Shown here one piece after another: positions 16,456-25,510 of a stretch of DNA of 64,000 bases. Source of the DNA: Bacillus pseudomycoides (GTDB lineage Bacteria > Bacillota > Bacilli > Bacillales > Bacillaceae_G); assembly GCF_002582035.1 (NCBI RefSeq), contig NZ_NUQE01000026.1:1-64000 (forward strand). Reading direction: 5' to 3'. The notes under the pieces are model-generated. The model searched no databases, had not been told where the DNA came from, and worked only from the letters and a program-made list of their open reading frames with translations. Both the position numbers and the translations under genes were made by a program. How positions within the stretch are numbered: the first letter of the stretch is position 1; each line of letters starts with the position of its first letter.

Positions 16456-16482
16456 TGTCACAGAATCATTCACTCATCCGTT
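16456..16482 (+). promoter_or_regulatory. Candidate ECF41 promoter
   Basis: TGTCACA at 16456-16462 and CGTT at 16479-16482 are separated by 16 nt, close to the autoregulated ECF41 promoter form (TGTCA-type -35, CGTC-type -10). It lies 33 bp before the start of the oxidoreductase gene that precedes the sigma gene. Confidence 0.55.
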
Positions 16483-16514
16483 ATATTAGTAAATAATCGA
16501 AAAGGATGATGACG

Positions 16515-17807
16515 ATGACAAAATATGAAGTGGCAATTGTAGGCGGAGGAATTGCGGGTTTAATGGCTGCAATCTATGCAGCAAAAGCAGGGAAACGAAC
16601 CATTGTATTGGAACAGCAAAAGCAATTAGGAGGCAAAGCCATCACCAACAAAAAGCAGGGTGTATATTTTAATTTGGGCGGGCATGCACTGTATAAAGGG
16701 GAAGCGTATGAAGTATTCCGCGAACTCGGATTACGACTTGAGGGAAGCACACCGTCTACTGATGATTATTACGGAATGTGGAAAGAACAACTATTGCCCT
16801 TTCCAACGAACATATCTTCCTTCTTTCAAACAATGCTCCTAAGTTGGGGAGGAAAAATCGAATTGGCAAAATGGCTCATTAAATTAGGAAAAATGGACAC
16901 AAGCGTTTGGAACCAGATCAGTGTCCGTGATTGGATTGAAACTCAATTACATGATCCAATGCTGCGCAACGTGTTCTATGCACTGCTCCGAACATCCACT
17001 TATGTGCTTGCACCTGAATTACACGCTGCTGGTCCTGCCTTAAAGCAGCTGCAGCGTTCACTAAAAGGAGTCTTGTATCTTGATAAAGGCTGGGGGACAC
17101 TCGTAGAAGAACTGCGTGAACTTGCTGCCGGACAAGGAGTGGAGCTGATCACCAGTTGTAAAGTGGTTGCAGTCGAACATCAAGATCAAAAAGTACACTC
17201 GATTTTATGTGAGGGTGGCACTAGAATTGAAGCATCGAATGTTATACTAACTACACCTCCTTCTATTTCTCACAAACTAGTTCCGCATGCGGATCAAACA
17301 GCACTCGACACGTGGAACAAGCAAGCTATTCCTGTTACAGTTGCCTGTCTAGATATTGGTTTACGCCAATTGCCTAATCCAAAGCACCAATTTATCTTTG
17401 GATTGGATCAACCAATTTTCTTTTCGCACCTATCACGGGAGGGAAAACCAAGACCCGCTATCTTAAGTGATGATGGGACAAAAGTAATATCGCTTTTTAA
17501 ATATCAGGGTCCACAAACAGATGCAGCGAAGGATGAGAGTGAGTTGGAGCAAGTATTAGATGTGGTTCAACCCGGCTGGCGAAATGAATTAGTTATAAGA
17601 CAGTTCCTGCCGAAAATGACGGTTGTCCACGATTTTCCTCATATGAAAAGAATGGAAAATCCAGGCCCTGCTGTTCCTGAAATTGAGGGACTATATGTTG
17701 CTGGTGACTGGGTCTCACATGGGGAGCTGCTCGTTGATGCATCCGTAGCTAGCGCTAAACGAGTCGTTTCACAACTATTAAATACTAGAGAGGTGATCAA
17801 ATTATGA
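16515..17807 (+). CDS. FAD-dependent amine oxidase/phytoene desaturase-like oxidoreductase
   Basis: A 430-residue flavoprotein with the Rossmann motif VAIVGGGIAGLMAA at the start, the second dinucleotide segment GGKAITNKKQGVYFNLGGHA near residue 40, and the C-terminal FAD motif GLYVAGDWVSHGELLVDASV near 395. This fold covers protoporphyrinogen oxidase, phytoene desaturase and amine oxidases; the substrate is not readable. ATG 16515 is preferred to 16506 because AAAGGATGA gives better spacing. It overlaps the ECF41 sigma gene by 4 nt (ATGA). ECF41 sigma genes are commonly adjacent to such oxidoreductases. Confidence 0.85.
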   Translation: MTKYEVAIVGGGIAGLMAAIYAAKAGKRTIVLEQQKQLGGKAITNKKQGVYFNLGGHALYKGEAYEVFRELGLRLEGSTPSTDDYYGMWKEQLLPFPTNISSFFQTMLLSWGGKIELAKWLIKLGKMDTSVWNQISVRDWIETQLHDPMLRNVFYALLRTSTYVLAPELHAAGPALKQLQRSLKGVLYLDKGWGTLVEELRELAAGQGVELITSCKVVAVEHQDQKVHSILCEGGTRIEASNVILTTPPSISHKLVPHADQTALDTWNKQAIPVTVACLDIGLRQLPNPKHQFIFGLDQPIFFSHLSREGKPRPAILSDDGTKVISLFKYQGPQTDAAKDESELEQVLDVVQPGWRNELVIRQFLPKMTVVHDFPHMKRMENPGPAVPEIEGLYVAGDWVSHGELLVDASVASAKRVVSQLLNTREVIKL

Positions 17808-18667
17808 ATATGGAAAGACTTTATCAAACCTATCAACCTCTGCTTTTTTCCTTAGCCTATCGTATGTTAGGGAGCGTGATGGATTCAGAGGACATTGTCC
17901 AAGAAGCGTTTATAACCTTTCATCAACTTCCTAACTACGAACATATTGAAAACAAAAAAGCGTATCTTTGTAAGATAGTCACCAATCGCTGTCTGGATTT
18001 GATACGGTCATCCGTAAAAAAACGTGAGGTATATGTCGGACCCTGGCTTCCAGAACCATTGCTTGAAATAGAGAATTCACCTAGCGATCCCTCACAAGTT
18101 TTTTTTCAACAAGAATCCATCTCCACCGCATATTTGCTTTTATTACAACAACTAAATGCGATAGAACGAGCCGTCTTTTTGCTTCGTGAAGTCTTCCAAT
18201 ACTCTTATGATGAAATAGCTGAAATTCTTGGAAAAAGCAATGCTAACTGCCGGCAAATTTTTCACCGTGCGAAAAAAAGCATGGAATATGACCCTAAGAA
18301 ACAGCCTTCGATTTCAATGGCGGAATCTACAGTAAAAGAGTTTATACAGTCCATCTTAAATGGAAACGTAAATCAATTATTGGACCTTGTCAGCGAAGAT
18401 GTCGCAATGTACACGGATGGAGGCGGCAAAGTAAAAGCCGCACAAATACCTATTTTCGGTGCTGCCAGAGTGGTTCAATTGCTCCAAATCCTAATGAAAA
18501 TGTATGCAGGCAAGTTCACCATCAAATATACATCTGTCAACGGTCTACCAGGACTGATTTTAACAATCGATGATCACTTACCATATGTGTTCTCCTTTGC
18601 TTTTAGTGGCAATAAAATTCAGACGATCTACTCAGTTGCTAATCCCGATAAACTACGACATTTGTAA
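17804..18667 (+). CDS. ECF41-family RNA polymerase sigma factor with SnoaL-like C-terminal domain
   Basis: A 287-residue sigma factor. Sigma region 2 is at about 5-70 (MLGSVMDSEDIVQEAFITFH), the linker carries GPWLPEP, region 4 is at about 105-160 (FLLREVFQYSYDEIAEILGK), and the extra C-terminal SnoaL-like domain contains YTDGGGK and ends in NPDKLRHL. WLPEP, DGGGK and NPDKL are the three known ECF41 signatures; the C-terminal domain acts as a built-in regulator in place of an anti-sigma factor. The GAGGTGATC ribosome site lies inside the end of the oxidoreductase gene. It probably transcribes its own operon from 16456-16482. Confidence 0.92.
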   Translation: MNMERLYQTYQPLLFSLAYRMLGSVMDSEDIVQEAFITFHQLPNYEHIENKKAYLCKIVTNRCLDLIRSSVKKREVYVGPWLPEPLLEIENSPSDPSQVFFQQESISTAYLLLLQQLNAIERAVFLLREVFQYSYDEIAEILGKSNANCRQIFHRAKKSMEYDPKKQPSISMAESTVKEFIQSILNGNVNQLLDLVSEDVAMYTDGGGKVKAAQIPIFGAARVVQLLQILMKMYAGKFTIKYTSVNGLPGLILTIDDHLPYVFSFAFSGNKIQTIYSVANPDKLRHL

Positions 18668-18721
18668 TAGAAGACTCCATACGATCACTAAATCACAGTT
18701 TTCGCTCTATCAATTAGACAC

Positions 18722-18760
18722 AAAAAACAGCTGGCCCATCCATTAAGCTAGCTGTTTTTT
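18722..18760 (+). terminator. Intrinsic terminator of the ECF41 operon
   Basis: AAAAAACAGCT paired with AGCTGTTTTTT, 17-nt loop, followed by a T tract. Confidence 0.8.
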
Positions 18761-19068
18761 TACTATTGATTGATCATTCAGTTAGTATGTTTGTTTCCCT
18801 AGTCCATTGAGCTCGCTTCGCGTTTTGAAGATAGTATTTTCTTGTCCGTCTTCCGATAAAAAAACGTGGAATTTACATAGAAAAATGTTAAACAAACACT
18901 TATTCATCTTGTTAAAAACCTTTGCATACAACGATAAAGATATTAATGGATATATACTCTATTATGAATTCTCGCAAGAAAATGTCCCAGCAATCTATGC
19001 AAAATATCCAATTTTTAAGAGACAGTCTCTTTTTGTTTGAAATTATGCGGTACAGAGTCGTCTATCTT
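18761..19068. other. Intergenic region, no supported gene
   Basis: Frames at 18807-19040 and 18922-19104 lack ribosome sites and recognisable composition. The stretch separates the convergent ECF41 and NUDIX genes. Confidence 0.35.
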
Positions 19069-19533
19069 TTAATTTGTCACAATATGTTCTACACACTGCG
19101 GTAAATGATCTAGCTTTGTTTTTAAAAATGCAGGTTTCGTATTAAAATGATGCAGGTCCTTTATCTGAACCCATTGAAACTCAAATTCTCGTCCGCCATC
19201 TTCTCTAATAAAAGAACCTGTTTTTGGAATAAAACAACCTTCTAAATGCGTTTCATAGTAAAGACCTATTTCATGAAACTCATGATTATCGTAATTAAAA
19301 AAATTCTCAACAATCCATATTAATCGTTTTACATTTGCATCCACTTCTAATTCTTCTTTCAGCTCTCTTTTAAGAGCAGACTCACTACTTTCAAGCATTT
19401 GAACTCTTCCGCCAGGTAAACACCAAAAGTTATCTCCCTTCCCACGATGAAGAAGAACCTGTCCATTCTCTATACATACAGCTGCTACTCGATAATTAAA
19501 ACGTTTGCCATCTTCTGTGAAAATAATATCCAT
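19069..19533 (-). CDS. NUDIX hydrolase
   Basis: A 154-residue protein with the Nudix box GGRVQMLESSESALKRELKE followed by EL (GX5EX7REUXEE) near residue 42, which binds the metal and hydrolyses nucleoside-diphosphate linked substrates. WCLPGG precedes the box. The start at 19533 is chosen because GGGGGAATC sits before it and upstream codons have no ribosome site. A terminator separates it from azoR upstream, so it is expressed alone. Substrate unknown. Confidence 0.85.
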   Translation of the reverse strand: MDIIFTEDGKRFNYRVAAVCIENGQVLLHRGKGDNFWCLPGGRVQMLESSESALKRELKEELEVDANVKRLIWIVENFFNYDNHEFHEIGLYYETHLEGCFIPKTGSFIREDGGREFEFQWVQIKDLHHFNTKPAFLKTKLDHLPQCVEHIVTN

Positions 19534-19562
19534 CCCGATTCCCCCACACTTATCTGATAAAT

Positions 19563-19606
19563 AAAAAACCCACAAATTCCATTATAAGAAATTTGTGGGT
19601 TTTTTT
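19563..19606 (-). terminator. Intrinsic terminator of azoR
   Basis: AAAAAACCCACAAATT with AAATTTGTGGGTTTTTT just after the azoR stop. Confidence 0.8.
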
Positions 19607-19610
19607 CTAA

Positions 19611-20252
19611 TTATTCAGCAAAACCTTTCGCAACTTCTCTCGCGTGTGCCATTGCTTTTTCTTTAATATCCTCTGCCTCATCCGGCATTTGATTCATACC
19701 TTCTACAATAATAGATTGTACATCTTCAATTCCAACAAAGCTCATAACGGCCCGAAGATAACGATCTCCAAACTCCCTTTCTATTGCTGTTTCTTCTTCA
19801 TATATACCACCGCGTGCTTGAATATGAACAGCCCTTTTATCAGATAACAAACCAACAGGACCTTCTTCTGTATACTTGAATGTTTTTCCGGCAATACAAA
19901 TTGTATCAATATATGCCTTCATTAGCGGTGGAAAGCTAAAATTCCACATCGGTGTTACAAATATATATTTATCCGCTTCTACAAATTGATCCGATAATTT
20001 ATTAATTGCAGCGATCTTACTTTTCTCTTCTTCAGTAAGATTTTCAAATGCCATCCCTTTTTGTAGCTTTCCCCATCCATTAAGTACATCTCCATCAATA
20101 TATGGAATATGAGTTTTGTACAAATCAAGATCAATAATCTCATCATCTGGTGCCCCGTGACGATATGCTTCTAAAAAAGCTTGTCCAACTGAAAGTCCAT
20201 AAGATTGAGCAGTTGGTTTCGGATTTGCGGTAATGTATAAAACTTTACTCAA
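19611..20252 (-). CDS. azoR: FMN-dependent NADH-azoreductase
   Basis: A 213-residue flavodoxin-fold quinone/azo reductase: [20 protein letters not shown] at the start, the FMN-binding [20 protein letters not shown] near residue 98, and [11 protein letters not shown] near 145, a loop that contacts flavin. It reduces quinones by two electrons at the cost of NADH and protects against electrophiles. AAGGAAGGATAG precedes the ATG. It is monocistronic, with its own terminator. Confidence 0.93.
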   Translation of the reverse strand: MSKVLYITANPKPTAQSYGLSVGQAFLEAYRHGAPDDEIIDLDLYKTHIPYIDGDVLNGWGKLQKGMAFENLTEEEKSKIAAINKLSDQFVEADKYIFVTPMWNFSFPPLMKAYIDTICIAGKTFKYTEEGPVGLLSDKRAVHIQARGGIYEEETAIEREFGDRYLRAVMSFVGIEDVQSIIVEGMNQMPDEAEDIKEKAMAHAREVAKGFAE

Positions 20253-20583
20253 TTGCTATCCTTCCTTTCGAAATATAAATTCAACCCTCCTTATATTGCC
20301 TTTTATCTTGATTTTTATTAAAAATTTTATATTTGTTCGAAAGAACATCTTTGACTTATCATGACACATACCGCAAAAGTGCGATTATTTACTGCAAATT
20401 CACCTTCAGGCTACATTGGTATTATATTTTGCAAGTGCTATCATGAATAATGTTGCTTTGCAAAAAAGTTAAACCGTTTAAAAAAATGATGAACTGAAAT
20501 ATCTTATTCTGATTTGAATAGGCATTTCAGTTTTTCTTCTTGAACTAACGAAGAAGAGTTTTAAGGAAAGTACGGTTATATAA
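20253..20583. other. Intergenic region with a hairpin
   Basis: No gene. A hairpin AACTGAAAT (20492-20500) / ATTTCAGTT (20524-20532) with an inner TTATTC/GAATA stem is followed by TTTTC on the plus strand. The azoR promoter lies at the left end. Confidence 0.4.
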
Positions 20584-20621
20584 AAAAAGTGGGTTACTAC
20601 AAACATTAGTGCCCACTTTTT
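20584..20621 (-). terminator. Intrinsic terminator of the AraC gene
   Basis: AAAAAGTGGG (20584-20593) paired exactly with CCCACTTTTT (20612-20621). Confidence 0.7.
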
Positions 20622-20632
20622 ATTTAAAAACG

Positions 20633-20686
20633 TTTATCCCGCATTAACGGGAAGTAAGACCCCCACTGATGGAAGTTTCACTCTAT
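20633..20686. repeat. Short bcr1-like repeat at the end of the AraC gene
   Basis: TTTAT (20633-20637), a 44-bp core CCCGCATTAACGGGAAGTAA...ACCCCCACTGATGG...TTTCAC, and TCTAT (20682-20686). The right flank contains the AraC stop codon, so the element inserted at or next to the end of that gene. Confidence 0.6.
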
Positions 20687-21561
20687 GCTTTTCTTTTTTT
20701 CACAGGAATCCATATTTCACTTTTGAAATTAGGTGCGGAAGTATCTTTACCTTCAGTCCATAACAATTCTGGACCATTTACTGCTTCATAATTAGAAGAA
20801 GGAAACCATTCAGAATAAATTCGCCCCCATACATTTTGAGTGTCTTCTGGAAACTTTCCTTCAATTATAAAAATAGCCCACGTTACCGCTTTAACTTCTT
20901 GTGTCTCAAAATGATGTATTTCTTTAGAGGTTGTTGCGACACCTATTAAGTGATCAAGCTCTCCCTTTTCTTCCATACGTTCTTCAGAAAAGTTAAACGA
21001 TGCACTAATGAGTCCTTTCGGTTCTGTGTTTGAAAGTTGTATTAATTGTTTAATCTTTTCGGAGTCTAATTCCGCCCACATTGCAGTAATAGCAGTATTC
21101 TCACCCTTAAACACGATAGGTACTCTTTTTTTGATTCCTACAAGTGTAAAAGCTTTTTTATCTTCTATACGATAATTCATTTCTACTCCTCCTTGAATCG
21201 TTAATTGGAAAGTCATACGTGGAAATGCTTTTAACGAATGTCCACGCTGTCTTACTTCTGAAGGCGTTAAACCATGCAATTTATAAAATGCCTTCGTAAA
21301 CGAATCTGGAGATTGATAGCCATATTTTAGAGCTATATCTATAACTTTGACGTTCTGAGAACTTAACTCAAAACCCGCATTAGTTAAACGTCTACGCCGA
21401 ATGTATTCTGCTAAAGTTATTCCAGCTAGAAAAGAAAACATTTTTCTAAAATGGTACTCTGAACAATGGGCAATGCTCGCAATTTTTGCATAATCTATTT
21501 CATGCTCAAGGTTGTCTTCAATATAAGATAACGCTTTATTCATATTTTTTAGTAAGTCCAT
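20683..21561 (-). CDS. AraC family regulator with GyrI-like effector domain
   Basis: A 292-residue protein. The N-terminal AraC double helix-turn-helix (about 1-105: [17 protein letters not shown] and [20 protein letters not shown]) is followed by a GyrI-like ligand-binding domain (about 130-290), the layout of Rob and BmrR-type multidrug sensors. ATG 21561 is preferred over 21567 because GGAGG lies 8 nt upstream. A bcr1-like repeat begins at its stop codon. No gene that it controls is apparent next to it. Confidence 0.88.
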   Translation of the reverse strand: MDLLKNMNKALSYIEDNLEHEIDYAKIASIAHCSEYHFRKMFSFLAGITLAEYIRRRRLTNAGFELSSQNVKVIDIALKYGYQSPDSFTKAFYKLHGLTPSEVRQRGHSLKAFPRMTFQLTIQGGVEMNYRIEDKKAFTLVGIKKRVPIVFKGENTAITAMWAELDSEKIKQLIQLSNTEPKGLISASFNFSEERMEEKGELDHLIGVATTSKEIHHFETQEVKAVTWAIFIIEGKFPEDTQNVWGRIYSEWFPSSNYEAVNGPELLWTEGKDTSAPNFKSEIWIPVKKRKA

Positions 21562-21624
21562 TTGCATGACCTCCCTTTCATTTTTAGATTATCATTCAAA
21601 TAAAAGAGGAACCCGATATTTTAT

Positions 21625-21750
21625 GTTCATTTTAGACGGTTTATAAAATGAGTTAAAGTATTTTAAAGTAACTGCGGCTTTAATGTAAAAAGAGTTTCAA
21701 AATGATCAAACTTTATTTCAAAGTTACAAATAATCTCTTATTAAAAAACA
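21625..21750. repeat. Dispersed repeat fragment, copy D
   Basis: AAAATGATCAAACTTTATTT followed by CAAAGTTAC is the reverse complement of the AAATAAAGTTTGATCA block seen in copies A and B. It lies in the spacer between the GNAT and AraC genes. Confidence 0.4.
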
Positions 21751-21788
21751 TCTCTCAAGAAAAAACAAAAGTATATATTTTATAATAA

Positions 21789-21825
21789 AAAAGCAGCATA
21801 ACAATTTTATATTGTTTTGCTGCTT
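21789..21825 (-). terminator. Terminator overlapping GNAT stop
   Basis: AAAGCAGCATAACAAT with ATTGTTTTGCTGCTT; the right arm lies inside the last codons of the acetyltransferase gene and the A tract at 21787-21792 gives the U run on the minus strand. Confidence 0.75.
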
Positions 21826-22304
21826 ACATCATTATATAAATATTTTATAAATAACACTCGACTTCCGCCTCCGCCATCATAATTTGTATGTACAGATACA
21901 CCCTCTATTTCACTATCACCTTTTTCAATATCAAATCCTACATCACGATGAAATTGAATGGACTTTTGATTAACAGGAGATGTTACTGCTTTTACAACAT
22001 GACGCCCATTAGACCAAACGGCATCAAAAAAGGAGGCATACAGTGCTGACGCAATTCCTTGTCTTCTATATTTTGGATTCACACCGATGAAATGAACGTA
22101 TGCTTCATCTTCAAAGGTTTGCGAAAAAAAGCCGCATAAAAATCCTGCAATTTCATTATCCTTTTCAAAAATAAAACTTGTTTCTTGAAAATGAACAAAA
22201 AAGAGCTTTGGCAGCATATCTGCCATCTTTCTCCCGCCCCACCACTCATTAATAACAGAATGAATTGTAATATAATCTTCAGGCTTAATTTTTCTAATAT
22301 GCAT
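21807..22304 (-). CDS. GNAT family N-acetyltransferase
   Basis: A 165-residue acetyltransferase with the acetyl-CoA loop VNPKYRRQGIASALYASFFD near residue 73 and the following strand HVVKAVTSPVNQKSIQFHRD with FHRDVGF, the usual motif B. It begins MHIRKIKPEDY. GAGGGG lies upstream. Substrate unknown. Confidence 0.85.
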   Translation of the reverse strand: MHIRKIKPEDYITIHSVINEWWGGRKMADMLPKLFFVHFQETSFIFEKDNEIAGFLCGFFSQTFEDEAYVHFIGVNPKYRRQGIASALYASFFDAVWSNGRHVVKAVTSPVNQKSIQFHRDVGFDIEKGDSEIEGVSVHTNYDGGGGSRVLFIKYLYNDVSSKTI

Positions 22305-22449
22305 ATGTCATGTCCCCTCACTTCTCGTTTATATGTATGTTATTAGCCATTGAGATGCACTTTCCTTTATAACTTAGAAATCCATTTTTGAAGATTCATA
22401 TTACTATGTGCGATGATACAATTAAAGAAAATGAAATTAGGTGAAAGAT

Positions 22450-22869
22450 GTGCAAATGAAATCTTCTTTCGGGGATAGAAAGCAGCATATAGAATACACC
22501 TCACGCCCAGGCTCTTATGCAATTATCCAAAAAGGAGTACGATATTTTTTACCTGGCGATGGAATAGAAAATAATGAAACAAAAGAAGCGTGCTTACACC
22601 ATGAATTATTAGAGGAATTAGGCTGGGGAATTAAGGTGCACCACTATATTAGAAATGCTGAGCGCTACTTTTATGCCGAAAAAGAAAATGTCTACTATCT
22701 AAATGATGGCCATTTTTACATATGTAGTAAAGTACGAGAACATCATGTTCCTATTGAAGATGACCACATCTTACATTAGGTATCTTCTTCTGAAGAACAG
22801 CTATTGCTTGTTCACGATCACCAACAATGGGCTGTGAAGCAAGCGATGTTTTTATGCAAACAAAAATGA
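22450..22869 (+). pseudogene. NUDIX-domain gene interrupted by in-frame TAG
   Basis: The frame carries FLPGDGIENNETKEACLHHE then LLEELGW, a Nudix box in which the Arg of REUXEE is His. After EDDHILH a TAG at 22777-22779 stops it; the same frame continues VSSSEEQLLLVHDHQQWAVK and QAMFLCKQK to a TGA at 22867. TGG to TAG is the simplest explanation (HILHWVS). GTG 22450 fits AGGTGA 6 nt upstream. Replacement of the Arg suggests that catalysis was weakened before the stop appeared, or that this branch naturally uses His. Confidence 0.75.
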
Positions 22870-22896
22870 CCACTCCTCTCAGGACGTGGTCACTTT
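22863..22896 (-). terminator. Terminator of the EamA transporter gene
   Basis: AAAATGACCAC and GTGGTCACTTTT arms around a 12-nt loop; overlaps the end of the NUDIX pseudogene, so it may serve both convergent genes. Confidence 0.7.
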
Positions 22897-22901
22897 TCAT
22901 A

Positions 22902-23813
22902 CTAACTTACCTTTTTTAAATTGAGTGCTGGCTTTTTCACTGTTCCTTTTTTCACAACATATAACCCAGCGAAAATAACAAGCCCACCAAATAATTGCAT
23001 GATGTTCACCTGTTCACCTATCGTTATAGCTGCAAAGATAACCGCGAATAATGGAACAAGATACATATACACCATTACTTTTGTTGAACCAATTTTACTA
23101 ATTCCAACGTACCACATTGCAAGTCCAAAAATCGTTGCAAATACAATAGAATATCCTAACGATCCCCAACTTAACATATCGGTCGGCCATGTTAAGGAAT
23201 CTACATTCATAAAGCAGTATAAAACAAGCGGAACAATTCCTAATAACGTTGACCAAGCTGTTACTCGCATCGCAGAATATTTCGTAATAAGCGGCTGAGC
23301 AAGAATCGGATACCAGCCCCATGCAATCGACGCAACTAATCCAATTATATTTCCAAGCCAGGCGTATTCATATGTAGACTGATTCGTATGCCCTGTTAAT
23401 AGCACAAGCGCTGCCCCAACAAAAGAAAGCATTGATCCGATTTGTATTTTCAGAGAAAAACGTTCTTGTTTATGCAATATAGCTAAAATTCCTGTAAAAA
23501 TTGGCGACATTGCAATCAATAATGAAGCGTTCGTTGCAGATGTATATTTTACTGAAAGCATAAACAGCGTTTGATATAAGGTTGTCCCAACAATACCAAC
23601 CACCAAAAGTCTGAGCCAGTCTTTCCTCTCTATACGTAATGAACGTTCCATAATAAAGGTAATAAGTAACAGAACCGGTGATGCAACTAAAAATCGCATA
23701 CTATTAAATTGAATCGATGACATATATGTCACGCCATATTTTCCTATCGTATAGTTTGCTCCCCATACTAAAGCAACTGACATTAGGAGCAATTCCATTT
23801 GCCTTCGTTTCAT
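22902..23813 (-). CDS. EamA/DMT family transporter
   Basis: A 303-residue protein with ten hydrophobic segments in two EamA repeats. SVALVWGANYTIGKYGV is at the first helix, SATNASLLIAMSPIFTGILA at the end of repeat one, and YMYLVPLFAVIFAAITIGE in repeat two. Members export amino acids or metabolites. ATG 23813 is chosen because AAGGGGAG lies 8 nt upstream. It is divergent from a MocR regulator with a shared 125-bp promoter region, a common Bacillus pairing that suggests control by that regulator. Confidence 0.9.
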   Translation of the reverse strand: MKRRQMELLLMSVALVWGANYTIGKYGVTYMSSIQFNSMRFLVASPVLLLITFIMERSLRIERKDWLRLLVVGIVGTTLYQTLFMLSVKYTSATNASLLIAMSPIFTGILAILHKQERFSLKIQIGSMLSFVGAALVLLTGHTNQSTYEYAWLGNIIGLVASIAWGWYPILAQPLITKYSAMRVTAWSTLLGIVPLVLYCFMNVDSLTWPTDMLSWGSLGYSIVFATIFGLAMWYVGISKIGSTKVMVYMYLVPLFAVIFAAITIGEQVNIMQLFGGLVIFAGLYVVKKGTVKKPALNLKKVS

Positions 23814-23869
23814 CCCAATCTCCCCTTCCTTATTTAGCATAGTAAAATTGGCCCGATGTAACACCGTCC

Positions 23870-23897
23870 AATTGGCTGTTTTTTCACCCAGCCAATT
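23870..23897. promoter_or_regulatory. Candidate MocR operator between divergent genes
   Basis: AATTGGCTG (23870-23878) and CAGCCAATT (23889-23897) form an exact 9-bp inverted repeat; a third partial copy AATTGGCCC lies at 23846-23854. A -10 element TATAAT at 23901-23906 serves the plus-strand regulator gene. Confidence 0.6.
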
Positions 23898-23938
23898 TGC
23901 TATAATGGTGATAATGAAGGAATAAGGAGACGTTACAT

Positions 23939-25384
23939 ATGAAATGGAAGTTAGATTCAGATAGTAAAATTCCGATATATCAACAAGTTGTCGATTATAT
24001 TGAAAGACGTATTATGTACGGAGAGCTTCCACCAGGAAGTTTCCTCCCTTCAGAGCGCAAGTTAGCAGAGCAACTTCAAGTAAATCGAAGTACAATTACA
24101 ACAGCCTATAATGAACTACGTGCACTGGGAATTGTTGAAAGTACAACTGGAAAAGGAACACGTGTCAGCACGCATATGTGGGGCGTATCTCCAAAGTTCA
24201 CACCGAATTGGAGGGGCTTTGTGGAAGGCGGGACATTTTTGCCTAACTTACCACTTCTTCGCTACATTCGTGAGCAAGTGCAGCAAAATGAAAATATCAT
24301 TGACTTTGCAAACGGTGAACTTGGATGTGATTTGTTTCCGCACCAACAATTACAAGCCATTTTACGCGAACAACCGTTAACACAATCATTAAGCTATGAT
24401 CATCCACAAGGCTACCTTCCTTTGCGAAAAATTGTAGCTACATATATGAAGGAGCATTTACAAATTGATGCCACTGAACAATCGATTATGATTACTTCCG
24501 GTGCGCAGCAAGCATTGCATCTTATTGTGCAATGTTTATTAAATCCAGGCGATGCAGTAGCATTTGAAAGTCCGTCGCATTGTTATTCCTTACCGCTTTT
24601 CCAATCGGCTGGCATTCGTATTTTCCCATTACCTGTTGATGAACATGGGATTCATCCAGACGATGTACATGAACTTTATCGAAAACACCGGATTAAAATG
24701 ATTTTCTTAAATCCCAATTATCAAAATCCAACAGGAACACTCCTTCATCCAAAAAGAAGGGAAACACTTCTATCTTTATGTGCCGATTTACGAATTCCGA
24801 TTGTTGAAGATGATCCTTCTAGCTTATTAACATTAGAAAATAAAGAACAAGCATGTTCAACTTTAAAATCAATTGATACAAACGGAACAGTCATTTATGT
24901 TCATTCTCTATCTAAAATGATAGCACCAGGATTACGAATCGGCTGGCTCGTTGCTCCGCAGTCCGTTGTTGAACGATTATCAGATGCACGGCATCAAATG
25001 GAATTAGGTTTAAGTATTTTTCCGCAATGGCTTATGCAACAATTTTTTGAAACAGTTCCTTTTGAAACACATTTACAACAGCTACGCTATGAATTATTAC
25101 AAAAAAGAAATACATTAGCAGACGCACTGCAACGCTCACTTCAGAAAGAACTCTCATTTTCTATGCCAACAGGCGGAATTTACATATGGGGAAAATTAAA
25201 ACAACCTATTCCAGAGAAACAACTTATTATGCAAAGTTTAAAACAACAAGTTGCCTTTATGCCTGGCAGTATTTTTGGTGCGAAAGATGGTTATATTCGT
25301 CTATCATATGGAAAAGTAGATATAAACCATATTACTGAGGGGGTCTCTCGACTTCAAAAAGCAATCAACTTTTGTTATTCATAA
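23939..25384 (+). CDS. MocR/GabR-family PLP-dependent regulator
   Basis: A 481-residue protein with an N-terminal GntR winged helix (about 8-75: YQQVVDYIERRIMYGELPPG and LQVNRSTITTAYNELRALG) and a fold-type I aminotransferase domain (NPNYQNPTGTLL near 255, VYVHSLSKMIAPGLRIGW near 317 with the PLP lysine). It is divergent from the EamA transporter and probably represses or activates it from the repeat at 23870-23897. AAGGAGA precedes the ATG. Confidence 0.9.
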   Translation: MKWKLDSDSKIPIYQQVVDYIERRIMYGELPPGSFLPSERKLAEQLQVNRSTITTAYNELRALGIVESTTGKGTRVSTHMWGVSPKFTPNWRGFVEGGTFLPNLPLLRYIREQVQQNENIIDFANGELGCDLFPHQQLQAILREQPLTQSLSYDHPQGYLPLRKIVATYMKEHLQIDATEQSIMITSGAQQALHLIVQCLLNPGDAVAFESPSHCYSLPLFQSAGIRIFPLPVDEHGIHPDDVHELYRKHRIKMIFLNPNYQNPTGTLLHPKRRETLLSLCADLRIPIVEDDPSSLLTLENKEQACSTLKSIDTNGTVIYVHSLSKMIAPGLRIGWLVAPQSVVERLSDARHQMELGLSIFPQWLMQQFFETVPFETHLQQLRYELLQKRNTLADALQRSLQKELSFSMPTGGIYIWGKLKQPIPEKQLIMQSLKQQVAFMPGSIFGAKDGYIRLSYGKVDINHITEGVSRLQKAINFCYS

Positions 25385-25412
25385 AGGCTTCCAACATTAC
25401 AATTGGAAGCCT
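25385..25412 (+). terminator. Terminator of MocR gene
   Basis: AGGCTTCCAA with TTGGAAGCCT, exact, followed by TTTCG; immediately after the stop codon. Confidence 0.75.
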
Positions 25413-25510
25413 TTCGATTTATACCAATTTGAGATATAAGATGGAAAAATCATTGCAGCATATAGTGTGTATAACTTCCAAAAATATTACTTCGTTCACC
25501 TTGCTTCCTC

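Noticed and set aside
18807-19104. Two overlapping short frames as genes
   Set aside because: No ribosome sites, low-complexity composition, overlapping each other and the end of the NUDIX gene.
22079-22321. 80-codon minus-strand frame overlapping the GNAT gene
   Set aside because: Out-of-frame shadow within the start of the acetyltransferase gene.
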